64,000 nt of DNA from Palleronia pontilimi (GTDB lineage Bacteria; Pseudomonadota; Alphaproteobacteria; Rhodobacterales; Rhodobacteraceae). The position numbers and the translations under genes were made by a program. The stretch covers positions 496,001-560,000 of the forward strand of contig NZ_JAEKPD010000001.1 in the NCBI RefSeq assembly GCF_016412875.1. Direction: 5' to 3'. Every line of letters begins with the position of its first letter. The stretch's first letter is position 1. The notes under the pieces are model-generated. The model was not told the origin of the DNA and ran no database searches. It worked only from the letters and a program-made list of their open reading frames with translations. Below are positions 56,543 to 64,000 of the stretch, piece by piece.

Positions 56543-56889
56543 CAGCGCGCGCACCCGACGCAGCAGATCACGCAGGGATCGAGGTCCAGCCGCTTCATCG
56601 GGATCGGGTCGCCGCAGGCGTCGCAATGGCCGAATTCGCCTGCCTCGAGCCGAAGCAGCGCGCCCCGGATCGCCCGGGCGCGCTGGGCGCGGCGTGCATC
56701 GGTCCCGGCCGCCATCGCCTGGTTCTGCAAGGCGTCCATGCGCGACAGGCGGCCCACGCCTTGCTGGTCCAGCGTGACGGGGGCCCGAGATTCGCGGCTG
56801 CGGTCCGACGCATCGAGCAGCGCGGCCAGTTCGGCTTGCAGCGGCGGCACAAAGCGGGCGCGCATCCGGTCGGGGTCGTGTTCCTTCAT
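56542..56889 (-). CDS. TraR/DksA-type zinc-finger protein
   Basis: 115 residues from ATG 56889. The zinc finger is FGHCDACGDPIPMKRLDLDP, then C-V-I-C-C-V-G-C: a C-x2-C pair and a second C-x2-C pair with one extra Cys. The N-terminal part is a helical hairpin (about 10-75), shorter than DksA (151 residues) and without the DxxDxA tip in canonical form. It probably binds RNA polymerase or has a related role, but should not be called DksA proper. It overlaps zapE. Confidence 0.85.
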   Translation of the reverse strand: MKEHDPDRMRARFVPPLQAELAALLDASDRSRESRAPVTLDQQGVGRLSRMDALQNQAMAAGTDARRAQRARAIRGALLRLEAGEFGHCDACGDPIPMKRLDLDPCVICCVGCAR

Positions 56890-56987
56890 GCGCCCAGAGA
56901 TAGCGCGTGAGCCGGGCGGGGAAAATCGTCTAATTTCCGTCGGGTGATGCCCCCGCCCCTTGCGCAACACGGCGCGCCGGTGCGCCG

Positions 56988-58148
56988 CTAGCCGCCCAGT
57001 CGCCGCGCGGCCGCCCGGCCCGCATGGCGCCCGGTGGCCAGGCAGGCCGTCAGCAAGTAGCCGCCCGTGGGCGCTTCCCAATCCAGCATCTCGCCGCAGG
57101 CGAAGGTGCCGGGCAGGGCGCGCAGTTGCAGGCGATCGTCCAGCGCGTCCCAGGCGATGCCCCCGGCGCTCGAAATGGCTTCGTCCAGCGGGCGCAGACC
57201 GTCGTGGCGCACCGGCAGATGCTTGATCAGGGGCGCAAGATCGTCGGGCAGGGGCTGGCCGAACTCCATCAGAAGGGCCGTGCGCGCGGGATCCAGTCCC
57301 AAGCCCTTGCGCAGCCGGTTGGGCAGCGATCCCTTGGCCTTCTTCAGCCGTTGCCCGATCTTGCTGAGGTCCCAATCGGGCATCAGGTCCAGGTGCAGCT
57401 CCGCGCCCTCGCGCACCGCCCGGCTGACGACGTAGATGCCGCCGCCTTCCAACCCCCGCTGCGATATGACGAATTCCCCCCGGTGCGTCTGTCCGCCCGC
57501 GGTCAACGCGGTGCCCTTCACCGGATGGCCCAGCACGCGGTCCATGTGGTCGGACCACGCCACCCGCAGCCCCGCATTGGCCGGGGCGAAGTCCCGGACG
57601 GTCACGCCCGCCTCGCGCAGCCATGGGACCCAGGCGCCGTCCGATCCCAGCCGCCGCCACGACGCGCCGCCCAGCGCCAGGATGCAGATCTCGGGTGTCA
57701 GGATGCACGGGCCGTCGGGCGTGTCGAAGCGAAAGCCGTCCTGCAGCCCCGTCCAGCGCCAGCGCGTGCGGAACTGCGCGCCCCGCGCTTCGAGCGACCG
57801 GATCCAAGCGCGCAGCAGCGGCGACGCCTTCATGCCCTTGGGAAACACCCGACCGGTCGACCCGGTGAATAAAGCGATGCCCAGATCCTCGGCCCAGGCG
57901 GCGACTTCGGCGGGTCCGAACGCATCGACAAGTCCGGGGACCGGTCCCGCGCCCGCACCATAGGCCGCGCCGAAATCCCTGTCGCCGAAGCGGGTCAGGT
58001 TCAGGCCGGACTTCCCGGCCATCAGGAACTTGCGCCCCAGCGTCGGCATGGCGTCCACCACCAGCGGCGCGTGGTCCGCCTGGCACAGCGCGTCCGCCGC
58101 CATCAGCCCGGCCGGGCCGCCCCCGATAATCAGCGCGCGTGTCTCCAT
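56988..58148 (-). CDS. FAD-dependent flavoprotein, HI0933/YhiN-like
   Basis: 386 residues from ATG 58148 (METRALIIGGGPAGLMAADAL, the FAD-binding motif). The family markers AGKSGLNLTRFG and the C-terminal LLTACLATGRHAGRAAARRL are present, as is GTFACGEMLDWEAPTGGYLL. This is the aminoacetone-oxidase-like/HI0933 flavoprotein group with a reported link to tRNA dihydrouridine or other oxidations; the reaction is not established. It begins next to a tandem direct repeat (58167-58202). Confidence 0.88.
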   Translation of the reverse strand: METRALIIGGGPAGLMAADALCQADHAPLVVDAMPTLGRKFLMAGKSGLNLTRFGDRDFGAAYGAGAGPVPGLVDAFGPAEVAAWAEDLGIALFTGSTGRVFPKGMKASPLLRAWIRSLEARGAQFRTRWRWTGLQDGFRFDTPDGPCILTPEICILALGGASWRRLGSDGAWVPWLREAGVTVRDFAPANAGLRVAWSDHMDRVLGHPVKGTALTAGGQTHRGEFVISQRGLEGGGIYVVSRAVREGAELHLDLMPDWDLSKIGQRLKKAKGSLPNRLRKGLGLDPARTALLMEFGQPLPDDLAPLIKHLPVRHDGLRPLDEAISSAGGIAWDALDDRLQLRALPGTFACGEMLDWEAPTGGYLLTACLATGRHAGRAAARRLGG

Positions 58149-58166
58149 GCCCCCGCATCTGCCATA

Positions 58167-58202
58167 CCGTGCGCCCCTGCACCAGTTCCGTGCGCCCCTG
58201 CA
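58167..58202. repeat. 15-bp direct repeat with 21-bp period
   Basis: CCGTGCGCCCCTGCA at 58167-58181 and 58188-58202, identical, with a 6-base gap. They lie in the divergent region between the flavoprotein start (58148) and the ABC exporter start (58282). Two helical turns between copies would suit paired regulator binding. Confidence 0.75.
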
Positions 58203-58281
58203 GCCCCCGCTGTGCGCGCCCATCCCTTGGACGCGGTGACCGCCGACGCTAGATGACACCGGGAAATCAAGGGAGCATCCC

Positions 58282-59211
58282 ATGTCCGCCATCGTGTCCG
58301 TCAAGGACGTCAACAAGACCTACGACGGCGGCTTCGAGGCGCTCAAGTCCGTGTCGCTCGACATCGACGAAGGCGAGGTGCTGGCGCTTCTGGGGCCCAA
58401 CGGCGCGGGCAAGACCACGCTGATCTCGATCATCTGCGGCATCGCCACGGCAAGTTCGGGGCGGGTCACGGTGGGTGGCCACGACACCGTCGACGCCTAT
58501 CGCGAGGCGCGCAAGCTGATCGGACTGGTCCCGCAAGAGATCAATCTCGAGCCGTTCGAGACCGTGATGAACACCGTCAGCTTCTCGCGCGGGTTGTTCG
58601 GCAAGGGGCGCGATGACGCGCATCTGGAACGGATCCTGCGCGACCTGACCCTGTGGGACAAGAAGGACACCCAGATCAAGGAATTGTCGGGCGGCATGAA
58701 GCGCCGGGTCCTGATCGCCAAGGCGCTCAGCCACGAGCCCAAGGTGCTGTTCCTGGACGAGCCCACCGCGGGCGTCGATGTCGAGCTGCGCCGCGATATG
58801 TGGGAGACGATGAAAGACCTGAAATCCCACGGCGTCACCATCATCCTGACCACCCATTACATCGAGGAAGCCGAGATGATGGCCGACCGCATCGGCATCA
58901 TCGCCAAGGGCGAGATCAAGCTGGTGCGCGAAAAGGACGCCCTGATGGACGAGCTGGGCAAGAAGCAGCTTGTCATCGAGCTGGCCGAACAGGCGATGGG
59001 CATCCCCGAGAGCCTGTCCGACTATGGCCTGTCGCTGGTCGATGGCGGTCACGAGGTGATCTATCACTACGACAGCCGCAAAGAGCGCACGGGCATCATC
59101 CGGCTTCTCAACGACCTGCAATCGGCGGGCCTGCAGATGAGCGACGTGCGCACCGAACAGTCCAGCCTGGAAGACATCTTCGTCGACCTGACGAAGGGAG
59201 AGGCGCGATGA
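58282..59211 (+). CDS. ABC transporter ATP-binding protein (ABC-2 exporter type)
   Basis: 309 residues. Walker [11 protein letters not shown] (about 39-48), signature [15 protein letters not shown] (about 136-150), Walker [14 protein letters not shown]-loop [10 protein letters not shown]. The C-terminal 80 residues form the extra domain typical of DrrA/CcmA/NodI-like multidrug or polysaccharide exporters. Coupled to the permease by an ATGA overlap. Confidence 0.92.
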   Translation: MSAIVSVKDVNKTYDGGFEALKSVSLDIDEGEVLALLGPNGAGKTTLISIICGIATASSGRVTVGGHDTVDAYREARKLIGLVPQEINLEPFETVMNTVSFSRGLFGKGRDDAHLERILRDLTLWDKKDTQIKELSGGMKRRVLIAKALSHEPKVLFLDEPTAGVDVELRRDMWETMKDLKSHGVTIILTTHYIEEAEMMADRIGIIAKGEIKLVREKDALMDELGKKQLVIELAEQAMGIPESLSDYGLSLVDGGHEVIYHYDSRKERTGIIRLLNDLQSAGLQMSDVRTEQSSLEDIFVDLTKGEAR

Positions 59212-59978
59212 CCGCCATGAACCTGACCGCCGTCAAGGCAATCTACGTCTTCGAGATGAAGCGCACCTTCCGTACGCTGCTGCAATCCGTGGTCGCGCCC
59301 GTCATGTCCACGTCGCTTTACTTCGTGGTTTTCGGCGCGGCCATCGGCAGCCGGATCGACCAGGTCGAAGGCGTCAGCTATGGCGCGTTCATCGTGCCCG
59401 GCCTGATCATGCTGACGGTGCTGACCCAGTCGGTGACCAACGCCGCCTTCGGGATCTATTTCCCCAAGTTCATCGGTACCATCTACGAGCTTCTGTCGGC
59501 CCCCGCCTCGTTTTTGGAGATCACCGCGGGCTACGTGCTGGCGGCGGCCACGAAATCCTTCGCCATCGGGCTCATCATCCTGGGCACCGCGTTCTTCTTC
59601 GTGGATCTGAACATCCTGCATCCGCTGTGGATGCTGACCTTCTTCGTGCTCACCTGCCTGTCCTTCAGCCTTCTGGGCTTTATCATCGGCATCTGGGCGG
59701 GCAATTTCGAGCAGCTTCAGCTGGTGCCGCTTCTGGTGCTGCAGCCGCTGATCTTCCTGGGCGGCGCGTTCTATTCCGTCTCGATGCTGCCCGACTTCTG
59801 GCAGACCGTCACCTATTTCAACCCGGTGGTCTATCTGGTTTCGGGCTTCCGCTGGTCGTTCTACGGGTTGGCGGACGTGCCCATCGGGCTGTCGCTCTTC
59901 GCGATCCTGGCCTTCACCGGCATCTGCATCGGGGTGATCTGGCTGATCTTCAAGACCGGGTGGCGGCTGCGCGACTAA
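59208..59978 (+). CDS. ABC-2 type transporter permease
   Basis: 256 residues from ATG 59208, with six transmembrane segments. The conserved ABC-2 motif region is visible at [35 protein letters not shown]. It resembles the YadH/NodJ-like family of exporters. Together with the preceding ATPase it forms a complete two-gene exporter; the substrate is unknown. An S49 protease gene follows after 39 bases. Confidence 0.9.
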   Translation: MTAMNLTAVKAIYVFEMKRTFRTLLQSVVAPVMSTSLYFVVFGAAIGSRIDQVEGVSYGAFIVPGLIMLTVLTQSVTNAAFGIYFPKFIGTIYELLSAPASFLEITAGYVLAAATKSFAIGLIILGTAFFFVDLNILHPLWMLTFFVLTCLSFSLLGFIIGIWAGNFEQLQLVPLLVLQPLIFLGGAFYSVSMLPDFWQTVTYFNPVVYLVSGFRWSFYGLADVPIGLSLFAILAFTGICIGVIWLIFKTGWRLRD

Positions 59979-60017
59979 GCCTTGTTGCCACGCGCCCCGC
60001 GGCCTATGTGGCACGGG

Positions 60018-60818
60018 ATGAGACGCTTTATCCCCTTCCTGTCGCAAGATCCGATCGTCGCCGTCATCCGTCTGCAGGGCGTCATCGCCGCGGCAGGCGC
60101 GGGTGTGCGGCTGAACGATGCGGGCCTGTCTTCCTTGATCGAAAAGGCCTTCCGCCGCGGCAAGCCCAGCGCGGTGGCGCTGGTGCTGAACTCGCCCGGC
60201 GGCAGCCCCGTGCAATCGTCGCTGATCGCGGCGCGGATCCGCCGCTTGGCGGACGAAAAGGGCGTGCCGGTCGTGGCCTTCGTCGAAGACGTGGCGGCCT
60301 CGGGCGGCTACTGGCTGGCGGTGGCGGCGGACGAGATCTTCGCCGACCGCAATTCCATCGTCGGCTCGATCGGCGTCATCTCGGCCGGGTTCGGGTTCGA
60401 CAAGTTCATTCAGTCGCACGGCGTCGAGCGCCGCGTCTATACCGCCGGCAAGTCGAAAAGCATGCTCGACCCCTTCCAGCCCGAGCAGCAGGACGACGTC
60501 GCGCGGCTGCGCGATCTTCAGGACCAGATCCACGACGCCTTCATCGCCCACGTGAAGGATCGGCGCGGTCCCAGGCTGGCCGATGACGACCGGCTCTTCA
60601 CCGGCGAGATCTGGGTCGGAGAGAAGGCGCGCGAGGTCGGCCTGATCGACGGGATCGGCCACCTGGTCCCGGTGATGACCGAACGCTTCGGCAAGAAGAC
60701 CCGTTTCGTGACCTACAAGCAGCGCCGCCCCTTCTTCGGCCGGTTCGGCGCGTCGCTGGCTGCCGATGCCCTGCAAGGCATCGAGGATCGCGCCGCCTTC
60801 GCCCGCTTCGGGCTTTAG
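60018..60818 (+). CDS. S49 family signal peptide peptidase (SppA/SohB-like)
   Basis: 266 residues from ATG 60018. Motifs are VALVLNSPGGSPVQSSLIAARI, the catalytic Ser in VEDVAASGGYWLAVAADEI, and Lys in RRVYTAGKSKSMLDPF. This is the short, single-domain form (like SohB or archaeal SppA). The N-terminus has no strong membrane anchor, unlike typical SppA, so it may be cytoplasmic or peripheral. It cleaves leftover signal peptides. Confidence 0.9.
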   Translation: MRRFIPFLSQDPIVAVIRLQGVIAAAGAGVRLNDAGLSSLIEKAFRRGKPSAVALVLNSPGGSPVQSSLIAARIRRLADEKGVPVVAFVEDVAASGGYWLAVAADEIFADRNSIVGSIGVISAGFGFDKFIQSHGVERRVYTAGKSKSMLDPFQPEQQDDVARLRDLQDQIHDAFIAHVKDRRGPRLADDDRLFTGEIWVGEKAREVGLIDGIGHLVPVMTERFGKKTRFVTYKQRRPFFGRFGASLAADALQGIEDRAAFARFGL

Positions 60819-60822
60819 GCGC

Positions 60823-60987
60823 ATGATCAAGATCGTCTCGCTGTTCCTGATCGGGATGCTGATCATGGGCATGTTGGGGAAGCTGCGCTTTCCCGGTCAG
60901 AAGAAGCTGCAATCCATGAAATGCCCCAATTGCGGACGCTATCGCATCGGCAAGGGGCCGTGCGCCTGCGGCAAGGGGCGCGGCTGA
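60823..60987 (+). CDS. Small membrane protein with C-terminal zinc-ribbon-like motif
   Basis: 54 residues from ATG 60823, four bases after the S49 gene; its TGA shares one base with the next ATG (TGATG). An N-terminal transmembrane segment (about 4-20; VSLFLIGMLIMGMLG) is followed by MKCPNCGRYRIGKGPCACGKG, a C-x2-C and C-x-C pair that could bind zinc. I do not recognise a named family, although similar short proteins occur in other Rhodobacteraceae in this position. It is probably co-expressed with the antiporter gene. Confidence 0.65.
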   Translation: MIKIVSLFLIGMLIMGMLGKLRFPGQKKLQSMKCPNCGRYRIGKGPCACGKGRG

Positions 60988-61940
60988 TGGTCTTCGTCTG
61001 GGCTGTCGTCGGTCTGGCCCTGCTGGTGGGTGCGGGTGACGCGCTGGTGCGGGGCGCGGTGAACCTGGCGCTCAGGCTGGGCATCCCCGCGCTGATCGTC
61101 AGCCTGACCATCGTGGCCTTCGGCACCTCGGCGCCCGAGCTTCTGATCTCGATCCAGGCGGTTCTGGACGGGGTGCCCGGCATCGCGCTGGGCAACGTGG
61201 TGGGATCGAACACCGCCAACGTGCTGCTGGTGCTGGGCGTCCCGGCCCTTCTGACGGGCCTGACCATGCACGGCGACGAGACGCGCAAGAGCTTCCTGAC
61301 CATGATCGGCGCCACGCTGCTCTTCATCGGGCTGTGCTTCGCCACGCCGCTGACCTGGTGGCACGGCCTGGTCATGCTGGGCGCGCTGGCGCTGGTGCTG
61401 GGCGACCAGTTCCGCGAGGCGCGGACGGCCCGGCGCGACAAGAAGGCCGCCGCCCTGCTGGAAGACGAGGTCGAGGGCGCCGACCTGTCGATGCCCTGGT
61501 GGAAGATCATCGTCTTCCTGATCGTGGGCCTTGTCGGCCTACCCATCGGCGCGCAGCTGCTGATCAACGCGTCGACCCAGATCGCCAAGATATTCGGCCT
61601 GTCCGACGCGGTGATCGGCCTGACGCTGGTGGCCATCGGCACGTCGCTGCCCGAGCTGGCCACCACCATCGCCGCCGCGTTCCGGCGCCAGGCCGACGTG
61701 GCGCTGGGCAACGTGATCGGCTCGAACCTGTTCAACCTGCTCGCCATCATCGGCATCGCGGCGCTGGTCGGGCCGATCCCCGTGGCGCGTGAATTCCTGG
61801 TCCTGGACCTTTGGGTGATGCTGGCGGCGTCGCTGCTCCTGGCCCCCTTCGTGTTCCGCAACTGGTATATGGGCCGGATCTGGGGCGCGCTGTTCTGCGC
61901 GACCTACGCCGCCTACCTGGCGCGATTGGTCATGTCGTGA
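60987..61940 (+). CDS. Calcium/sodium antiporter, CaCA family
   Basis: 317 residues from ATG 60987. The two inverted alpha repeats are present: AFGTSAPELLISIQAV...GNVVGSNTANVLLVLG near the N-terminus and AIGTSLPELATTIAA...GNVIGSNLFNLLAIIG in the second half. The cytoplasmic loop is charged (REARTARRDKKAAALLEDE). It is a YrbG-like exchanger, about ten transmembrane segments, exporting calcium or another cation in exchange for sodium or protons. Its GTGA overlap joins it to the degenerate SDR gene. Confidence 0.93.
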   Translation: MVFVWAVVGLALLVGAGDALVRGAVNLALRLGIPALIVSLTIVAFGTSAPELLISIQAVLDGVPGIALGNVVGSNTANVLLVLGVPALLTGLTMHGDETRKSFLTMIGATLLFIGLCFATPLTWWHGLVMLGALALVLGDQFREARTARRDKKAAALLEDEVEGADLSMPWWKIIVFLIVGLVGLPIGAQLLINASTQIAKIFGLSDAVIGLTLVAIGTSLPELATTIAAAFRRQADVALGNVIGSNLFNLLAIIGIAALVGPIPVAREFLVLDLWVMLAASLLLAPFVFRNWYMGRIWGALFCATYAAYLARLVMS

Positions 61941-62617
61941 CGCGGACCCTGGCGGTCGGTCCCCAGGGCGCGCTCTGCGACGCGGTGCTTACGGCGCTGG
62001 GATCGCTGGACATGGCGGCGCATCACGCGACGGACACGGACGCTCCGGGCCAGCTTCTTGCGGATGCCGCGGACCGTCTGGCCGGACCGGTGCGGTTCCT
62101 GATCACCTGGCTTACGCCCGGTGCGCCGGATCGGCTGGACAGCCTGCAGCCTGACACATGGGACGCGGCCATGGGCGCGGGCCCGCGGCGCGTGGCGCTG
62201 CTGATGCAGGCCTTCGCCGCCGACCTGCCCGCCCCGAAAGCCGATGGGACCGGCGAGTTGCGCGCCCCCGGATCGGTGCTGAACCTGATCGACCAGCCGC
62301 TTGGCTTCGCGACCCCCACCCATAGCTCGACCGCGATCGCCGCCGATGCGCTCGCCGCCCTGACCCGGGTCGCGGCGGTGCAGCTTGCCCCGGCCTGCCG
62401 GGTGAACGCGCTGGCGCCCGCGACCCAACCCGCGCGGCTGCGCGACGCGGCGCGCGAAGCCGATCTCAGCCCGGACGAAACGCGGCTGCCCCGCGCGCCC
62501 GAAACGCTGGCGCGCTCCATCGCCCATACCCTCGCGATGCCCGCGATGACCGGCCAGATCCTGTTTCTGCAATCGCATATTTTTTCGGCGGATCAAGGCG
62601 CTGTCCCCCCTGGCTAG
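61937..62617 (+). CDS. Degenerate short-chain dehydrogenase-like protein
   Basis: 226 residues from GTG 61937 overlapping the antiporter stop. The order of elements follows FolM/pteridine-reductase-like SDRs (GSVLNLIDQP, then VNALAPA after a helix, C-terminal GQILFLQSH). The Rossmann Gly-rich loop is poor (AVGPQGALCDAV), and the catalytic Y-x3-K is gone (the site reads THSSTAIAADALAAL). It is therefore unlikely to be an active NAD(P) reductase. It may be a decayed or repurposed SDR. Confidence 0.6.
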   Translation: MTRTLAVGPQGALCDAVLTALGSLDMAAHHATDTDAPGQLLADAADRLAGPVRFLITWLTPGAPDRLDSLQPDTWDAAMGAGPRRVALLMQAFAADLPAPKADGTGELRAPGSVLNLIDQPLGFATPTHSSTAIAADALAALTRVAAVQLAPACRVNALAPATQPARLRDAAREADLSPDETRLPRAPETLARSIAHTLAMPAMTGQILFLQSHIFSADQGAVPPG

Positions 62618-62734
62618 GGTCGTGCGCCTTCCCTTATCCCGGAGTGACACGGATCCTTCATACTTTCTTAAATGTCACATCATGGAAGTTGACGATTATT
62701 AATTTCCCTATTGGAAACAGTGGGTTGAATTTTT

Positions 62735-62749
62735 GCCCAAATCTTGGGC
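62735..62749. repeat. Inverted repeat in the AT-rich region before uvrC
   Basis: GCCCAA (62735-62740), ATC, TTGGGC (62744-62749): a 6-bp stem with a 3-base loop, in the 277-base gap 62618-62894. The gap is distinctly richer in A and T than its surroundings and has no long ORF with convincing codon use. Confidence 0.5.
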
Positions 62750-62811
62750 GTTGTGATGAAGTGCCAAGAAACAAACGCTTTTTCCCGCATACCACAGCCT
62801 TTCCCCCAGAC

Positions 62812-62820
62812 TTATCCACA
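62812..62820 (+). promoter_or_regulatory. Perfect DnaA box upstream of uvrC
   Basis: TTATCCACA, the highest-affinity form of the DnaA consensus, lies 75 bases before the uvrC ATG in an AT-rich gap. Only one such box was seen. It may tie uvrC to DnaA control or be a remnant of an origin-type region. Confidence 0.5.
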
Positions 62821-62894
62821 GAATGCGGGGACGCCTTTTTTCTTGCCGCGCCGCCGCGTATTTTGCAGCGAAACCCAGAATCGCAAAGGGACCG

Positions 62895-64000
62895 ATGACC
62901 GACACCGCCCCCATGACCGGACATGACTGCATCCAGTCCTACCTGAAATCGCTCGACAATTCGCCGGGCGTGTACCGCATGCTCGATGCGCGGCAGGCGG
63001 TTTTGTACGTGGGCAAGGCGCGGAACCTGAAGAAGCGGGTGTCGAACTACGCCAATCCCAATGGCCACAGCCCCCGCATCTCGCGCATGATCCGCGAGAC
63101 GCAATCGATGATGTTCCTGACCACGCGCACCGAGACCGAGGCGCTGCTGCTCGAACAGAACCTGATCAAGCAGCTCAAGCCGAAGTTCAACGTGTTGCTG
63201 CGCGACGACAAGTCGTTCCCGAATATCCTGGTCACCGACCACGACTTTCCGCAGATCCGCAAGCATCGCGGCGCCAAGAAGGACAAGGGGCATTACTACG
63301 GCCCTTTCGCCAGCGCCGGTGCGGTGAACCGAACGCTGACCCAACTGCAGCGCGTGTTTTTGCTGCGCAACTGCACCGACAGCATGTTCGAAAGCCGCAC
63401 CCGGCCCTGCCTTCAGTACCAGATCAAGCGGTGCAGCGCGCCCTGCGTCGGCAAGATCAGCGGGCCGGATTACGCCGCGCTGGTCAAGGACGCCGAGCAG
63501 TTCCTGCAGGGCAAGACTACCAAGGTGCAGGCGCAGCTTGCCTCCGAGATGGAAGAGGCCAGCAAGGCGATGGAGTTCGAGCGCGCCGCGGCGCTGCGCG
63601 ACCGGATCCGCGCGCTGACCCACGTGCAGGGCGGGCAGGGGATCAATCCCTCGGGCGTGGCCGAGGCCGATGTGATCGCGCTACACATGGAAGGCGGGCA
63701 GGCCTGCGTGCAGGTCTTTTTCATCCGCGCCAACCAGAACTGGGGCAACCGCGACTTCTACCCCAAGACCGGCTCGGGCGCCGAGGCCGCTGAAGTCCTG
63801 GAAGCCTTCGTCGGGCAATTCTACGACACCAAGGACCCGCCCCGCCTGCTGCTTCTGAGCGACGAGATCGAGGACGCCGACCTCATGTGCGCGGCCCTGT
63901 CGCAAAAGATCGACCGCAAGGTCCGCATCGAGGTCCCGCAGCGGGGCGAGAAGAAGGACCTCGTGGCGGGCGCGCTGCGCAACGCCCGCGAAAGCCTGGC
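62895..64000 (+). CDS. uvrC: UvrABC system protein C (3' end beyond window)
   Basis: At least 368 residues from ATG 62895, open to the right edge. The GIY-YIG nuclease domain comes first ([20 protein letters not shown], about 23-42, with NLKKRVSNY). It is followed by a Cys-rich segment ([17 protein letters not shown]) and the UVR helical domain ([18 protein letters not shown]). The C-terminal RNase H-like nuclease domain has only begun. UvrC makes both incisions in nucleotide excision repair. Full-length proteins are about 600-630 residues. Confidence 0.96.
   Translation, partial: MTDTAPMTGHDCIQSYLKSLDNSPGVYRMLDARQAVLYVGKARNLKKRVSNYANPNGHSPRISRMIRETQSMMFLTTRTETEALLLEQNLIKQLKPKFNVLLRDDKSFPNILVTDHDFPQIRKHRGAKKDKGHYYGPFASAGAVNRTLTQLQRVFLLRNCTDSMFESRTRPCLQYQIKRCSAPCVGKISGPDYAALVKDAEQFLQGKTTKVQAQLASEMEEASKAMEFERAAALRDRIRALTHVQGGQGINPSGVAEADVIALHMEGGQACVQVFFIRANQNWGNRDFYPKTGSGAEAAEVLEAFVGQFYDTKDPPRLLLLSDEIEDADLMCAALSQKIDRKVRIEVPQRGEKKDLVAGALRNARESL

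Noticed and set aside
56970-56987. GC-rich hairpin just after the flavoprotein gene (minus strand) as a terminator
   Set aside because: Stem of only 6 bp and no T tract on the relevant strand.
58164-58189. GGAAC on the minus strand upstream of the flavoprotein gene as an EcfG promoter
   Set aside because: At N16 or N17 the -10 reads GGTA or GTAT, not CGTT-like; the repeat structure explains the sequence better.
62618-62894. A full chromosomal origin of replication before uvrC
   Set aside because: Only one DnaA box, no 13-mer-like AT repeats or neighbouring dnaA/parAB/hemE genes in view.

Overview
The window is a gene-dense, high-GC chromosomal segment from an alphaproteobacterium, most likely a marine member of the Roseobacter group (Rhodobacteraceae). 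The evidence is a PhyR-NepR-EcfG general stress locus, DnaE2 with the N-terminal sequence style of that family, an alphaproteobacterial LexA box (GAAC-N7-GAAC), the gene order gpmI-envC-ctpA-rppH, and pervasive 1-8 base stop/start overlaps. I saw no rRNA, tRNA, CRISPR array, insertion sequence or prophage. No stretch over 300 bases lacks a gene.

Layout. 1-710 is the 3' end of tamB. 760-4468 is the core general stress response: a DUF1328 membrane peptide, divergent phyR, then nepR, ecfG and a HisKA_2 sensor kinase. A phospholipase-D-like gene starts on the kinase stop codon and is followed by an amidoligase/glutamine-amidotransferase pair (4465-7733). 7730-9730 holds a PRC-barrel protein and small envelope proteins whose upstream regions carry EcfG-type promoters, plus a degenerate receiver protein. 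A Crp/Fnr regulator and a YihY protein follow (9827-11475). 11648-17571 is housekeeping: rsfS, rlmH, gpmI, an EnvC-like factor, ctpA, rppH and a secreted protein. dnaE2 (17681-20683) has a LexA box, is bracketed by palindromic repeats, and appears to lack its C-terminal OB domain. Then come a class A PBP, glnK-amtB, sseA, smpB, an ion channel, dapA and a lytic transglycosylase (20767-30264).

30831-33940 is a type I secretion ABC/HlyD pair. 33966-37594 is a run from ridA to a mechanosensitive channel. 37601-45897 contains a peroxiredoxin, a ferredoxin reductase, rsmD, the sfsA-map-MFS cluster and a cinA-to-OmpA operon. 45902-51984, on the minus strand, holds a LysR regulator, fadH, two unrecognised or clade-restricted proteins and ilvD. 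52146-64000 holds a CPBP protease, accD, folC, zapE, a DksA-like protein, a flavoprotein, an ABC exporter, an S49 protease, a CaCA antiporter, a degenerate SDR and the 5' part of uvrC.

The strongest leads are: (1) promoter architecture in the stress locus, with two fully overlapping divergent EcfG promoters at 1932-1962 and two back-to-back promoters whose -35 elements form one 12-bp palindrome at 8369-8380; (2) the PLD-amidoligase-GAT set coupled to the stress kinase; (3) the truncated, SOS-boxed, repeat-flanked dnaE2 without imuAB beside it; (4) an AT-rich segment with a perfect DnaA box before uvrC. All functional assignments rest on reading the sequence and on family knowledge; nothing was searched.
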